The notes: a model not told the origin generated them from the sequence alone. Counted from the stretch's first letter, positions 15,474 to 27,304 are shown. The stretch: DNA of 38,053 nt from Pseudomonadota bacterium (GCA_018242005.1 JAFECU010000098.1:1-38053); one strand, 5' to 3'. Made by a program: numbers and translations.

Positions 15474-16568
15474 ATGTTATTCGATTCATCCATTCGCAAG
15501 GAGCTGGCACGCAGCTTCGGCGCGACCCTGGTGGTGTTGATCACCGTGGTCATGACCATGATGCTGATCCGCGTGCTGGGGCAGGCGTCGCGCGGCAGCG
15601 TTGCCCCCTCCGACGTGATGCTGGTCATGGGCTTCACCGTGCTGGGCCAGCTTTCCACCATTTTGAGCCTGAGCCTGTTCATCACCGTGGTCGGCACCCT
15701 GTCGCGCATGTACCGCGACAGCGAGATGGTCATCTGGTTCTCAGCCGGACGCGGCCTCATGAGCCTGCTGGGGCCGCTGCTGCGCTTTTCCTGGCCCATC
15801 ATGCTGACCATCGCCGCGGTGTCGCTCGTCGTCTGGCCCTGGGCCAACCGGCAGATCCAGGAGCTCAGGACCCAGTATGAGCAGCGCAGCGACGTGGACC
15901 GCATTGCGCCAGGCGAGTTTCAGGAGTCTTCCAATGGCTCGCGCGTGTTCTTCATCGACAAGGACACACCGGACGCCAACGCCGCCACCAACGTCTTCAT
16001 CGCCACCAATGAGGGCCACCGCGAGACGGTCACGTCGGCGCAGAGCGCGCGCCTTGAGCTGCGCGACGGCGAGCGCCTGGCTCTGCTGTTCAAGGGCCAG
16101 CGGCTTGAAACCATGCTGGACAAACCCGGGCTGCGCATCAGTGAATTCGCCGAGTACGGCACCGTCATCGACACCGTGGCTCAGGGCGACGCCGGCGCCG
16201 GGGAGGTGAAGGCACGCGATACTTGGGAGCTGGCGCGCAACCCGGCTCCCGCCCAGCAGGCGGAACTGGGCTGGCGCCTGGGACTGGCCTTTGCCGCGCT
16301 GAACTTCGTTGTACTCGGCCTGGCCGTGGCGATCGTCAACCCGCGCGCCGGCCGCAGCACCAGCCTGGTGCTCTCGCTGTTCGCGTTCATGGTGTATTAC
16401 AACCTCATGACCCTGGGCCAGGCGTGGGTGGCATCGGGGCGGCTCGGCCTGCTGACCTTCATGCTGGCCCTGCATGGCGGCACCCTTCTGATCGGACTGC
16501 TGATGCTGACGGCGCGCCACAACCGCTGGTCGCTGCGCGCCCTGCTGTCACGCGGAGCGCGCGCATGA
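15474..16568 (+). CDS. lptF: LPS export ABC transporter permease LptF
   Basis: A 364-residue inner-membrane permease. There are N-terminal membrane helices (ELARSFGATLVVLITVVMTMMLIRVLG and two more by residue 125), a large periplasmic beta-jellyroll-like domain at about 130-260, and three C-terminal helices (from LGLAFAALNFVVLGLAVAI). This is the LptF/YjgP plan. With LptG and the LptB ATPase it extracts LPS from the inner membrane and passes it to LptC/A/D. It overlaps lptG by an ATGA, so the pair is translationally coupled. The 'ELARSFGATL' coupling-helix region is intact. Confidence 0.95.
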   Translation: MLFDSSIRKELARSFGATLVVLITVVMTMMLIRVLGQASRGSVAPSDVMLVMGFTVLGQLSTILSLSLFITVVGTLSRMYRDSEMVIWFSAGRGLMSLLGPLLRFSWPIMLTIAAVSLVVWPWANRQIQELRTQYEQRSDVDRIAPGEFQESSNGSRVFFIDKDTPDANAATNVFIATNEGHRETVTSAQSARLELRDGERLALLFKGQRLETMLDKPGLRISEFAEYGTVIDTVAQGDAGAGEVKARDTWELARNPAPAQQAELGWRLGLAFAALNFVVLGLAVAIVNPRAGRSTSLVLSLFAFMVYYNLMTLGQAWVASGRLGLLTFMLALHGGTLLIGLLMLTARHNRWSLRALLSRGARA

Positions 16569-17668
16569 AGACCATACGCCGCTTCATCTATGCGGAAGTC
16601 CTGGTCGCCGTGGCCTTCGTCACGCTGGCCTTCCTCGCCCTGTTTTTCTTCTTCGACATGGTCGATGAGCTGCGCTGGGTTGGTGGCAGCAACGGCTATC
16701 CCCTGTCGCACGCCCTGCTGTTCGTGGCGCTGAGCCTGCCTCAGCACCTGTACGAGCTGCTGCCCATCACGGTGCTCATAGGCACCATCTTCGTCATGGC
16801 GCGCCTGGCGCAGAGTTCCGAATTCACCATCATGCGCACCAGCGGACTGGGACCATGGCGCGCGCTGAGCACGCTGCTCCTGCTCGGTTGCGCCTTCGTG
16901 GTCCTGACATTCGCCGTGGGCGACTACCTGGCGCCGGCCAGCGAGCGCGCAGCCACCCTGGTGAAGGCGAGGCGGTTGGGGCAGATCAGCATCGGCGCCA
17001 CCGGTGCCTGGCTCAAGGAACGCCAGGACGACCATTCCTTCGCCGTGAACGTGCGCGCCATCGACCCCGATGGCCACATGCGCGGCGTGCGCGTGTTCGA
17101 GTTCGATGCCAGCGGACGCGTGGCCTCCACCACCGAGGCCGCGCAGGGCGAGTTTGACAAGAGCGGCGAGGCCTGGGACCTGCAGCAGGTCAGGCGCAGC
17201 GTCTTCGAGCAGCAAGCCAATGGCGACATTCAGGTGAAGCGCCTGCAGGAGCCTGCCTGGCAGCTGCGCACGCGCATCAGCCCGGACATGGTGGCAGCCG
17301 CGCTGCTCAAGCCCGACAAGATGGCCACCATCGACCTGTTCCACTACATCCGCCACCTGGAGGCCAACGGCCAGTCGGCCCAGCGCTACGAGATCGAGTT
17401 CTGGCGCAAGGTGTTCTACCCCCTCTCCTGCCTGGTGATGGTGGTGCTCTCGCTGCCCTTCGCCTACCTGCACTTCCGCTCGGGCGGCATCGCGGGCTAC
17501 GTGTTCGGCGGCGTCATGGCAGGCATCAGCTTCTTCCTGCTCAACAACGTCTTCGGCTTCGCCGGCAACCTGCAGAACTGGTCGCCCTGGCTCACCGCGG
17601 CTGCGCCGGGATTGATCTACTCCCTGCTCTCGCTGGCGGCCTTCGGCTGGCTGGTGCTGAGACGCTAG
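16565..17668 (+). CDS. lptG: LPS export ABC transporter permease LptG
   Basis: A 367-residue partner of LptF: an N-terminal helix (TIRRFIYAEVLVAVAFVTLAFLALFFFFD), further helices to about residue 125, a periplasmic domain, and C-terminal helices beginning KVFYPLSCLVMVVLSLPFAYLHFRSGG, the typical LptG block. It acts in the inner-membrane LptB2FG complex in LPS export. The ATG at 16565 overlaps the lptF stop (ATGA); a longer in-frame extension inside lptF is not used. The stop at 17668 is followed by an intergenic repeat. Confidence 0.95.
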   Translation: MKTIRRFIYAEVLVAVAFVTLAFLALFFFFDMVDELRWVGGSNGYPLSHALLFVALSLPQHLYELLPITVLIGTIFVMARLAQSSEFTIMRTSGLGPWRALSTLLLLGCAFVVLTFAVGDYLAPASERAATLVKARRLGQISIGATGAWLKERQDDHSFAVNVRAIDPDGHMRGVRVFEFDASGRVASTTEAAQGEFDKSGEAWDLQQVRRSVFEQQANGDIQVKRLQEPAWQLRTRISPDMVAAALLKPDKMATIDLFHYIRHLEANGQSAQRYEIEFWRKVFYPLSCLVMVVLSLPFAYLHFRSGGIAGYVFGGVMAGISFFLLNNVFGFAGNLQNWSPWLTAAAPGLIYSLLSLAAFGWLVLRR

Positions 17669-17674
17669 CAGTCT

Positions 17675-17729
17675 TTCAGTGTTTTGGCATCCATTGCTTA
17701 TGCAGCAAGCGCAGGCAGCTATCATTTTA
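17675..17729 (-). repeat. Comamonadaceae-type palindromic intergenic repeat, copy C
   Basis: Read on the minus strand: AAAATGATAGCTGCCTGCGC, then the imperfect palindrome GCTTGCTGCATAAGC and CAATGGATGCCAAAACAC. It spans the junction between lptG and the chelatase-like gene and contains the latter's start codon (ATG at 17700 lies in the palindrome loop). Confidence 0.6.
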
Positions 17730-18077
17730 TTGGCACACGGCTCGCGTGACCCGCTGTGGCGCCGGCCCATCGAGGCCGTGGCCGCGCGCATCCGGGCCAG
17801 CCAGCCGGGTCTGGCCGTGCGCTGCGCCTATCTGGAGCTGTGCGAACCCGGCCTGCCCGCGGCGCTGGACGAGCTGACGGCCCTGGGCGCCTTGCGCATC
17901 AGCATCGTGCCCCTGTTCGTGGGCGCAGGCCGCCATGTGCGCGACGACCTGCCGCTCCAGGTGCAGGCACTGGCCGAGGCGCACCCGCAGGTCGAGCTGC
18001 GCCTGCAGCCTCCCATCGGCGAGAACGATCGTGTCACCGCGTTGATGGCAGACATTGCGGCCGACACCGTTAGATGA
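17700..18077 (+). CDS. CbiX/SirB-type sirohydrochlorin chelatase-like protein
   Basis: A 125-residue single-domain class II chelatase relative. It opens AIILLAHGSRDPLWRRPIE, with the metal-binding/catalytic His in HGSRD, and carries LRISIVPLFVGAGRHVRDDLP, where GRHVRDDLP supplies the second conserved His. This is the short CbiX type that acts as a homodimer and inserts Fe or Co into sirohydrochlorin. With cysB next door it plausibly makes siroheme for sulfite reduction, and siroheme is also the precursor of heme d1 made by the nir cluster 6 kb away (inference). The ATG at 17700 and first nine codons lie inside repeat copy C. TTG 17694 and GTG 17679 are alternatives; nothing later would preserve the first beta-strand. 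Confidence 0.85.
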   Translation: MQQAQAAIILLAHGSRDPLWRRPIEAVAARIRASQPGLAVRCAYLELCEPGLPAALDELTALGALRISIVPLFVGAGRHVRDDLPLQVQALAEAHPQVELRLQPPIGENDRVTALMADIAADTVR

Positions 18078-18086
18078 ATGCGACAT

Positions 18087-18112
18087 AATAACGGCACTTT
18101 TTAGCCGTTATT
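18087..18112 (+). promoter_or_regulatory. hairpin/dyad directly upstream of cysB
   Basis: AATAACGGC and GCCGTTATT form a 9-bp perfect stem around an 8-nt T-rich loop, ending four bases before the cysB start codon and 9 bases after the chelatase gene stop. There is no separate Shine-Dalgarno between it and the ATG, so the structure could control translation. Alternatively it is an operator for autoregulation by CysB, or a partial terminator. Confidence 0.45.
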
Positions 18113-18116
18113 TGAC

Positions 18117-19058
18117 ATGAACCTGCACCAATTCCGCTTCGTGCAAGAGGCTGCGCGCCGCAACCTCAACCTGACCGAGGCCGCCAAGTCGCTGCATACC
18201 TCGCAGCCCGGCGTCTCCAAGGCCATCATCGAACTGGAAGACGAGCTGGGCGTGGACATCTTCGCGCGCCACGGCAAGCGGCTCAAGCGCGTGACCGAGC
18301 CGGGCCTGCATGTGCTCAAAAGCATTGAAATCATCATGCGCGAGGTGGGCAACCTGAAGCGCATCGGCGAGCAGTACAGCGCGCAGGACAGTGGCACCCT
18401 GTCCATTGCCACCACCCACACCCAGGCACGCTACGTGCTGCCCATGCCCGTGGCCAGGCTGCGCGAGGCCTACCCCAAGGTCAACGTCAGCCTGCACCAG
18501 GCGACGCCGCACGAGGTCGCGCGCATGGTGATAGACGAGGTGGCCGAGATCGGCATGGCCACCGAGTCGCTGGCCGACTACCCCGACCTCGTCACCCTGC
18601 CCTGCTATGAATGGCAGCACGTGCTGGTGCTGCCCACGGGCCACCCGCTGGCGCAGAAGGAGCGCATAGGCCTGGAAGACATTGCGCACGAATCGCTGAT
18701 CACCTACCACCCCTCTTTCACCGGGCGCGGCAAGATCGACCAGGCCTTTGCCACGCGCAAGCTGCAGCCGCGCATCGTGCTCGAAGCCATCGACTCGGAC
18801 GTCATCAAGACCTACGTGCGCCTGGGGCTGGGCATTGGCATCGTCGCCGAGATGGCCATGCGCGAGGACCCGCTGGGCGACCTGGCGGTGCGCCCCGTGG
18901 GCCACCTGTTCGGCCAGAGCGTGGCGCGCGTGGCCTTCAAGCGCGGCGCCTACCTGCGCAACTTCGTCTACAAATTTGCCGAGCTGCTCAGCGACCGCCT
19001 GAGCCGCGACCTCATCGCCCGCGCCATGACCGGCCACGTCAACGACTACGAGCTATGA
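18117..19058 (+). CDS. cysB: CysB-family LysR-type transcriptional regulator
   Basis: A 313-residue LysR-type regulator of the CysB/Cbl branch. It has an N-terminal winged HTH (MNLHQFRFVQEAARRNLNLTEA, then HTSQPGVSKAIIELEDELG) and a coinducer-binding domain from about 90, with the family's TTHTQARYVLP and HPSFTGRGKID segments. CysB activates sulfate uptake/assimilation genes when N- or O-acetylserine accumulates; Cbl responds to sulfonate metabolism. Which of the two this is cannot be settled, but the absence of a second copy in the window and the typical start (MNLHQFRF) fit CysB. The neighbouring chelatase-like gene and methionine-type aminotransferase also point to sulfur metabolism. The stop overlaps the next ATG. 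Confidence 0.92.
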   Translation: MNLHQFRFVQEAARRNLNLTEAAKSLHTSQPGVSKAIIELEDELGVDIFARHGKRLKRVTEPGLHVLKSIEIIMREVGNLKRIGEQYSAQDSGTLSIATTHTQARYVLPMPVARLREAYPKVNVSLHQATPHEVARMVIDEVAEIGMATESLADYPDLVTLPCYEWQHVLVLPTGHPLAQKERIGLEDIAHESLITYHPSFTGRGKIDQAFATRKLQPRIVLEAIDSDVIKTYVRLGLGIGIVAEMAMREDPLGDLAVRPVGHLFGQSVARVAFKRGAYLRNFVYKFAELLSDRLSRDLIARAMTGHVNDYEL

Positions 19059-20206
19059 CCACTCCCGCCTTCCCGAGTCGCCTGCCCCAGGTGGGCACCA
19101 CCATCTTCACCGTCATGTCGGCCCTGGCGCACGAGCACCAGGCCGTGAACCTGGGCCAGGGCTTCCCGGACTTTGGCTGCGACGCGAGGCTGGTGGATGC
19201 CGTCACGCACGCCATGCAGGCCGGCCACAACCAGTACCCGCCGATGGCCGGCATTCCCGCCCTGCGCCAGGCGGTCGCTTCAAAAATTGAAGCACTCCAC
19301 GCCCGCCAGTACGACGCCAACACCGAAATCACCATCACGGCCGGCGCGACCCAGGCGATACTCACCGCCATCCTGGCCTGCGTGCATCCGGGCGACGAGG
19401 TCATCGTGCTCGAACCCTGCTATGACAGCTACGTGCCCAACATCGAGCTGGCCGGAGGCGTGGTGGTGCGCGTTGCGCTCACACCGGGCAGCTTCCGGCC
19501 CGACTTCGACCGGATCGCCGCGGCCATCACGCCGCGCACGCGCCTGTTGATCATCAACAGTCCGCACAACCCCAGCGCCACCATCTGGACGGCCGAGGAC
19601 ATGCGCCGGCTGGAGGAGCTGCTCGCGCCCACCAAGGTGCTGCTCATCAGCGACGAGGTCTACGAGCACATGGTCTTCGACGGCGCCGAGCACCAGAGCG
19701 CCGCGCGCTTTGCCGGGCTGGCCGAGCGCGCCTTCATCGTCTCCAGCTTTGGCAAGACCTTCCACGTGACGGGTTGGAAGGTGGGCACGGTGGCCGCGCC
19801 CGCCGCCATGACGGCTGAGTTCCGCAAGGTGCACCAGTTCAACGTGTTCACCGTCAACACGCCCATGCAGCACGGCCTGGCCGAGTACCTGCAAGACCCC
19901 GCGCCCTACCTGCAGCTGCCCGCCTTCTACCAGGCCAAGCGCGACCTGTTCCGCGCCGGCCTGGAGGGCTCGCGCCTCAAGCTCCTGCCCAGCACCGGCA
20001 GCTACTTCCAGTGCGTGGACATCTCGGCCGTGAGTGACCTGAGCGAGGCCGACTTCTGCCAATGGCTCACACGCGAGATCGGCGTGGCCGCCATCCCGCT
20101 GTCGGCCTTCTACGGCGACGGCTTCGACCAGCGAGTGGTGCGCTTTTGCTTTGCCAAGAGGGACGATACGCTGCGCGCGGCCATTGAACGGCTGCGCCGG
20201 CTGTAG
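19055..20206 (+). CDS. PLP-dependent class I/II aminotransferase, methionine aminotransferase-like
   Basis: A 383-residue fold-type I aminotransferase. The substrate-binding N-terminus (AVNLGQGFPDF) is followed by ITITAGATQAIL, the NSPHNPSATIW block (PLP-ring Asn), ISDEVYEHMVFD (Asp and Tyr of the cofactor site), and the Schiff-base Lys in SSFGKTFHVTGWKVG. The FGKTFHVTGWK variant and the overall plan resemble YbdL/methionine aminotransferase, which converts methionine to 2-oxo-4-methylthiobutyrate or the reverse in methionine salvage. The substrate is inferred. The ATG overlaps the cysB stop (ATGA), so it is co-translated with the sulfur regulator, which fits the methionine link. A longer in-frame extension within cysB is rejected. 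Confidence 0.9.
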   Translation: MTTPAFPSRLPQVGTTIFTVMSALAHEHQAVNLGQGFPDFGCDARLVDAVTHAMQAGHNQYPPMAGIPALRQAVASKIEALHARQYDANTEITITAGATQAILTAILACVHPGDEVIVLEPCYDSYVPNIELAGGVVVRVALTPGSFRPDFDRIAAAITPRTRLLIINSPHNPSATIWTAEDMRRLEELLAPTKVLLISDEVYEHMVFDGAEHQSAARFAGLAERAFIVSSFGKTFHVTGWKVGTVAAPAAMTAEFRKVHQFNVFTVNTPMQHGLAEYLQDPAPYLQLPAFYQAKRDLFRAGLEGSRLKLLPSTGSYFQCVDISAVSDLSEADFCQWLTREIGVAAIPLSAFYGDGFDQRVVRFCFAKRDDTLRAAIERLRRL

Positions 20207-20221
20207 TCACCACCCGCGCGC

Positions 20222-21400
20222 ATGCCAAGATCGCCGCAGCCAAGGCACATGCGCGCTCTGTTGCTGTTGATTGCCATACTGATTGGCTACGGATCGCTGT
20301 ATCCGTTCGACTTCACGGCCAATGGCCAATGGCCACGCCAGATGGCGGCGCTGTTCTCCCGGCCCGATCTGCACATGAGCCGCGGCGACCTGGTCGGCAA
20401 CCTGCTGCTGTTCGCCCCCTATGGCTTCGTCGCCAGCCTGATCGGCAATGGCCGCGCCGCAGGCGCAGCGGCCAGGCTCGCTTCATGGCTGGCACTGGGG
20501 CTGGTGCTGGCCCTCGTCTTGCAACTGGCCCAACTATGGCTGCCGAGCCGGGTGGCTGCGATGAGCGATGTACTCGCCAACCTGGGTGGCATGCTGCTCG
20601 GCGTCGCGGCCGCACTGCCAGTGCCCAGGGTCCTGCGCATCACTGCCGGCCGTCCTATCCTCGACGCGGCAGGTCAGACCTCGCAACGCAATCATGTGCC
20701 GCTGGTGTTGATGGCCGTCTGGCTGGGCTACCAGTGGTTCCCGCTGGTGCCGACGCTGGACCTGCAGAACATCATCAATGCGCTCAAGCCGCTGCTGCGC
20801 ACGCCCCGGTTCGACGGCGTGAACGCCTGGCACACGGCGCTGGCCTGGTGTGCCTTCTTCAAGCTGTGGGAGCTCTCTGCCCTCAGGCGGGTGTCGGGTC
20901 GGACGCTGGCCACCGTGGCACTCCTTGCCATAGCCGCCAAGCCGCTGATCAACGGCGCCAGCATTTCCCTGAACAACGTGACCGGCCTGGGCCTGGCGCT
21001 GGCCGCTCTTCCCTGGCGTTTGCACAGGGCCAGCCTGCCGGTCCTGATAGGGGCCATGTTTGTCGGCCTGCTGACCTCGGGGCTCGCCCCATTGGGCAGT
21101 CTCGGTCCGGCGCAGCCGTTCCACTGGATTCCGTTTTCCGGCTTCCTCGAGGGCAGCATGGGCATGAACCTGCTGAGCCTGCTCGAAAAAACCTATTTCT
21201 ACGGCGCGTTGATACTGCTGATCACCGCCCGGAGCGGCAGGCCGCTCGCCGCCGCCTCCTTGGTGGCGGCCTGCCTGGCCTTGATCGAGGCGGCGCAGGT
21301 GTTCATCCCGACGCGGACTGCCGAATCCACCGACCCCATCCTGGCCCTCATCATTGGCATGGCGATAAAAATGGGGGTACCCCGCGCCGAGCGGACGTGA
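20222..21400 (+). CDS. VanZ-family integral membrane protein
   Basis: A 392-residue polytopic membrane protein with about ten predicted helices. The N-terminal part has the VanZ pattern: IAILIGYGSLYPFDF, then the polar loop DLVGNLLLFAPYGF and SDVLANLGGMLLG. The second half has more helices and a loop with HWIPFSGFLEGSMGMN and a final IPTRTAESTDPILALIIG that repeats the VanZ-like 'R..ES-D' motif. So it may contain two VanZ-like halves (inference). Function is unknown in Gram-negatives; VanZ gives low teicoplanin resistance in enterococci. It lies 15 bp after the aminotransferase gene and converges with rng, leaving 12 bp between. Confidence 0.85.
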   Translation: MPRSPQPRHMRALLLLIAILIGYGSLYPFDFTANGQWPRQMAALFSRPDLHMSRGDLVGNLLLFAPYGFVASLIGNGRAAGAAARLASWLALGLVLALVLQLAQLWLPSRVAAMSDVLANLGGMLLGVAAALPVPRVLRITAGRPILDAAGQTSQRNHVPLVLMAVWLGYQWFPLVPTLDLQNIINALKPLLRTPRFDGVNAWHTALAWCAFFKLWELSALRRVSGRTLATVALLAIAAKPLINGASISLNNVTGLGLALAALPWRLHRASLPVLIGAMFVGLLTSGLAPLGSLGPAQPFHWIPFSGFLEGSMGMNLLSLLEKTYFYGALILLITARSGRPLAAASLVAACLALIEAAQVFIPTRTAESTDPILALIIGMAIKMGVPRAERT

Positions 21401-21412
21401 AAGCCCCTGGCA

Positions 21413-22900
<1,488 letters not shown>

Positions 22901-22936
22901 GGGCTCTGCCTGATGAGGCGCCCATGATGCCTGAAA

Positions 22937-22956
22937 CCGGCCCCTCCTCGGGCCGG
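22937..22956 (-). terminator. hairpin between cobA/nirE and rng
   Basis: CCGGCCC and GGGCCGG (7-bp stem, 6-nt loop) lie just after the cobA stop codon. Read on the minus strand, TTTC follows, so it is at best a weak terminator that would partly separate cobA from rng. Confidence 0.4.
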
Positions 22957-22961
22957 CCGCC

Positions 22962-23786
22962 TTACATGACCGTGGCCTGCATGCCCCGCATCAACCGTGG
23001 CTGTAGTGCCACCACCTCGCCCACCACGATGAGCGCCGGCGGTCGCACCCGGTGCTGCTGCGCCAGCTGCGGCAAGTCCTGCAGCGTGCCGGTAATGCAG
23101 CGCTGGCCCGGCAGCGATGCCTGCTCCACCAGGGCCGCGGGCATGCTGGCCGGCAGGCCGTGGCGCATGAGCTGATCGCAGATCACGGGCAGCGTGCCCA
23201 TGCCCATGTAGATCACCACGGTCTGGTGCGGGCGCGCCAAGGCCTCCCAGTCAAGTGCCACCTCGTTGTCGCCGCGCAGGTGGCCGGTGGCAAACACCAG
23301 CGTGGCCGCATGGTCGCGGTGCGTCAGTGGAATGCCCGCGCAGGCCCCAGCGCCCTGGGCTGCCGTGATGCCAGGCACCACGTCGAAGGAAATGCCGGCC
23401 TCGGCCAGGGCCAGTGCTTCCTCGCCGCCGCGGCCGAAAATGAAACCGTCGCCCCCCTTGAGCCGCACCAGGTTGCGCCCGCTGCGCGCCAGACGCACCA
23501 TGAGGTCGATGATGGATTCCTGCGGCAGCGTGTGGTGCGAGGACTCCTTGCCCACGTAGATCAGGTCGGCGTCCTCGGCAACATAGCGCAGCACCTCCTT
23601 GCCCACAAGGTGGTCGTAGAGCACCAGGCGGGCGCCGCGCAGGGCCTTGACGGCGCGCAGGGTGAGCAACTCGGGATCGCCTGGGCCAGCGCCCACCAGT
23701 GTCACTCGCCCCGGCGTGGCGGGCATGCCGGTAGCACCTGGTGCGGGTGTGGCGGTGAACCAGCGTGCATCTTCTATGAAACTCAT
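22962..23786 (-). CDS. cobA: uroporphyrinogen-III C-methyltransferase (NirE/CobA type)
   Basis: A 274-residue SUMT. The tetrapyrrole methylase fold opens VTLVGAGPGDPELLTLRA, followed by YDHLVG, the KGGDGFIFGRGGEE core, and GITAAQGAGACAGIPLTHR. It transfers two methyl groups from SAM to uroporphyrinogen III, giving precorrin-2, the first committed step to siroheme, cobalamin and heme d1. There is no CysG-type dehydrogenase/chelatase half. Being divergent from nirS with a shared DNR-type site, it is the nirE of this cluster (inference from position). AAGGAAAGG precedes the ATG at 23786; the 15-codon longer frame is not used. The start has a ~20-residue Pro/Gly extension before the domain. Confidence 0.92.
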   Translation of the reverse strand: MSFIEDARWFTATPAPGATGMPATPGRVTLVGAGPGDPELLTLRAVKALRGARLVLYDHLVGKEVLRYVAEDADLIYVGKESSHHTLPQESIIDLMVRLARSGRNLVRLKGGDGFIFGRGGEEALALAEAGISFDVVPGITAAQGAGACAGIPLTHRDHAATLVFATGHLRGDNEVALDWEALARPHQTVVIYMGMGTLPVICDQLMRHGLPASMPAALVEQASLPGQRCITGTLQDLPQLAQQHRVRPPALIVVGEVVALQPRLMRGMQATVM

Positions 23787-23851
23787 GTCGGCCTTTCCTT
23801 GGCGGATCGTGGTGTGGGCTCCATTGTTCAAAAACCACGCCGCTGCCGTCC

Positions 23852-25724
<1,873 letters not shown>

Positions 25725-25745
25725 TGACGTAATCCGAGACCTGTC

Positions 25746-26096
25746 ATGGCACGCAACGCAGTTCTTTCCCTCACCCTGGCGCTCGCGGCGACAGCGGCTG
25801 GCGCGCAGGCGCCCGACGCGCCCACGCCCGAGCGCAGCGCACAGCTTGTGCGCATGGTGCGCCAGGATTGCGGGTCGTGCCATGGCATGCGACTCACCGG
25901 AGGCCTGGGGCCGGCGCTCACGCGCCAGGCCCTGGCCGCCAAGCCTCCCGAATACCTGGCCGCCGTCATCATCCACGGCATACCCGGCACGCCCATGCCG
26001 CCCTGGAGCGCCTTGCTCAGTGGCGCCGAGGCCCGCTGGATCGCCGAGCAGTTGGCCAGCGGTTTTCCAGAAGAATTGAGGAGCCAGACCCCATGA
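25746..26096 (+). CDS. nirC: c-type cytochrome NirC
   Basis: A 116-residue periplasmic monoheme cytochrome. Signal peptide to about residue 20 (TAAGAQA), CGSCH at 42-46 (heme thioethers to Cys42/Cys45, His46 axial) and Met84 (GTPMPPW) as likely sixth ligand. In Pseudomonas, NirC can donate electrons to NirS and is implicated in the last steps of heme d1 maturation. It begins 21 bases after nirS and overlaps nirF by ATGA. The short length is normal for the family. No nirM (cytochrome c551) gene is present, so this may be the only dedicated electron carrier in the cluster. Confidence 0.9.
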   Translation: MARNAVLSLTLALAATAAGAQAPDAPTPERSAQLVRMVRQDCGSCHGMRLTGGLGPALTRQALAAKPPEYLAAVIIHGIPGTPMPPWSALLSGAEARWIAEQLASGFPEELRSQTP

Positions 26097-27301
26097 AAAG
26101 GCGCTCCCTGCTGTCGCTCGCCGCCACAGCGCCATTGCTGGCCGGCGGTTGCGCGGCCACCCCCGCATCCTCCGCCGCGTCCAAGTCCGTCACCGTGCAG
26201 GGCACGGGCGACCTGGGCGTGGTCATAGAGCGCGCCCAGGGCGCGCTCACACTCGTCAACACCAGTCGGCGCGAGTCCATGGCCCGCGTCGAAGGCCTGG
26301 GCGACCTCTCCCACGCCTCCGTGGTGTTCTCGCGCGACGAGCGCTTCGCCTATGTCTTTGGCCGCGACGGCGGCCTGACCCGCGTGGACATCCTCACGCA
26401 GCGCATCACCCATCGCGTGATGCAGGCGGGCAACTCGATAGGCGGCGCCATCAGTGCCGACGGCAGCCTGGTCGTGGCGCAGAACTACACGCCTGGCGGC
26501 ATCAAGGTGTTCGACGCCGCCACGCTGGAGCTGCTCGCCGACCTGCCCGCCCTCATGCCCAACGGCGAGCGCTCGCGCGTCGTGGGCCTGGCCGACCTGC
26601 CCCAGCGCCGCTTCGTCTACAGCCTGTTCGACGCCGAGGCCATCTGCATCGCCGACTGCAGCGACCCGCGCCGGCCGCAGGTCACCTCGCTTGCCGGCAT
26701 TGGTCGCCAGCCCTACGACGCGCTGCTCTCGCCCAATGGCCGCCACTACATCGCCGGCCTGTTTGGCGAAGATGGCCTGGCCATGGTCGACCTGTGGGAC
26801 GCGCAGCCGCGCGCCCGCCGCATCCTGGCGGGCTACGGGCGCGGCGAAAAGCCCCTGCCCGTCTACAAGATGCCGCACCTGCGCGGCTGGGCCATGGCCG
26901 CAGGGCGAGCCTTCCTGCCCGCCATCGGCCGCCACGAGGTGCTGGTCGTCGACACCACCACCTGGGCCGAGGTCGGCCGCATTCCCGTCGCCGGCCAGCC
27001 CGTGTTCGTCATGGCGCGCCCCGATGGCCGCCAGGTGTGGGTGAATTTTTCTGTGCCCGACTACAACCGCGTGCAGGTCATAGACACGCCAAGCCAGCAG
27101 GTGGTCGATACCATCTCGCCTGGCAAGGCCGTGCTGCACATGGAGTTCACGCCGCGCGGCGAATCGGTGTGGATCAGCTGCCGCGACGACAACCGGGTGC
27201 AGGTGTACGACACGCATACCAGGCAGCTTCAGGCCAGTCTGGCTGTCGATGCGCCCAGCGGCATTTTCTTCACCGCACGCGCCCAGCGCATGGGCTTTTG
27301 A
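26093..27301 (+). CDS. nirF: heme d1 biosynthesis protein NirF
   Basis: A 402-residue d1-type beta-propeller without heme c motif, related to the d1 domain of NirS. NirF acts in the periplasm on a late dihydro-heme d1 intermediate. The N-terminus MKRRSLLSLAATAPLLAGGC looks like a lipoprotein signal with lipid-anchor Cys20, consistent with what is known for Pseudomonas NirF; the RR pair is too weak to call Tat. Repeated blade motifs include SRDERFAYVFGRDGGLTRVD and SPNGRHYIAGLFGEDGLAMVD. The start at 26093 overlaps the nirC stop (ATGA). A longer frame within nirC is rejected. nirDLG follows after 3 bases. Confidence 0.93.
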   Translation: MKRRSLLSLAATAPLLAGGCAATPASSAASKSVTVQGTGDLGVVIERAQGALTLVNTSRRESMARVEGLGDLSHASVVFSRDERFAYVFGRDGGLTRVDILTQRITHRVMQAGNSIGGAISADGSLVVAQNYTPGGIKVFDAATLELLADLPALMPNGERSRVVGLADLPQRRFVYSLFDAEAICIADCSDPRRPQVTSLAGIGRQPYDALLSPNGRHYIAGLFGEDGLAMVDLWDAQPRARRILAGYGRGEKPLPVYKMPHLRGWAMAAGRAFLPAIGRHEVLVVDTTTWAEVGRIPVAGQPVFVMARPDGRQVWVNFSVPDYNRVQVIDTPSQQVVDTISPGKAVLHMEFTPRGESVWISCRDDNRVQVYDTHTRQLQASLAVDAPSGIFFTARAQRMGF

Positions 27302-27304
27302 GCC

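Noticed and set aside
13942-15540. 532-codon plus-strand frame opposite pepA
   Set aside because: Shadow of pepA; no recognisable protein, and it overlaps lptF.
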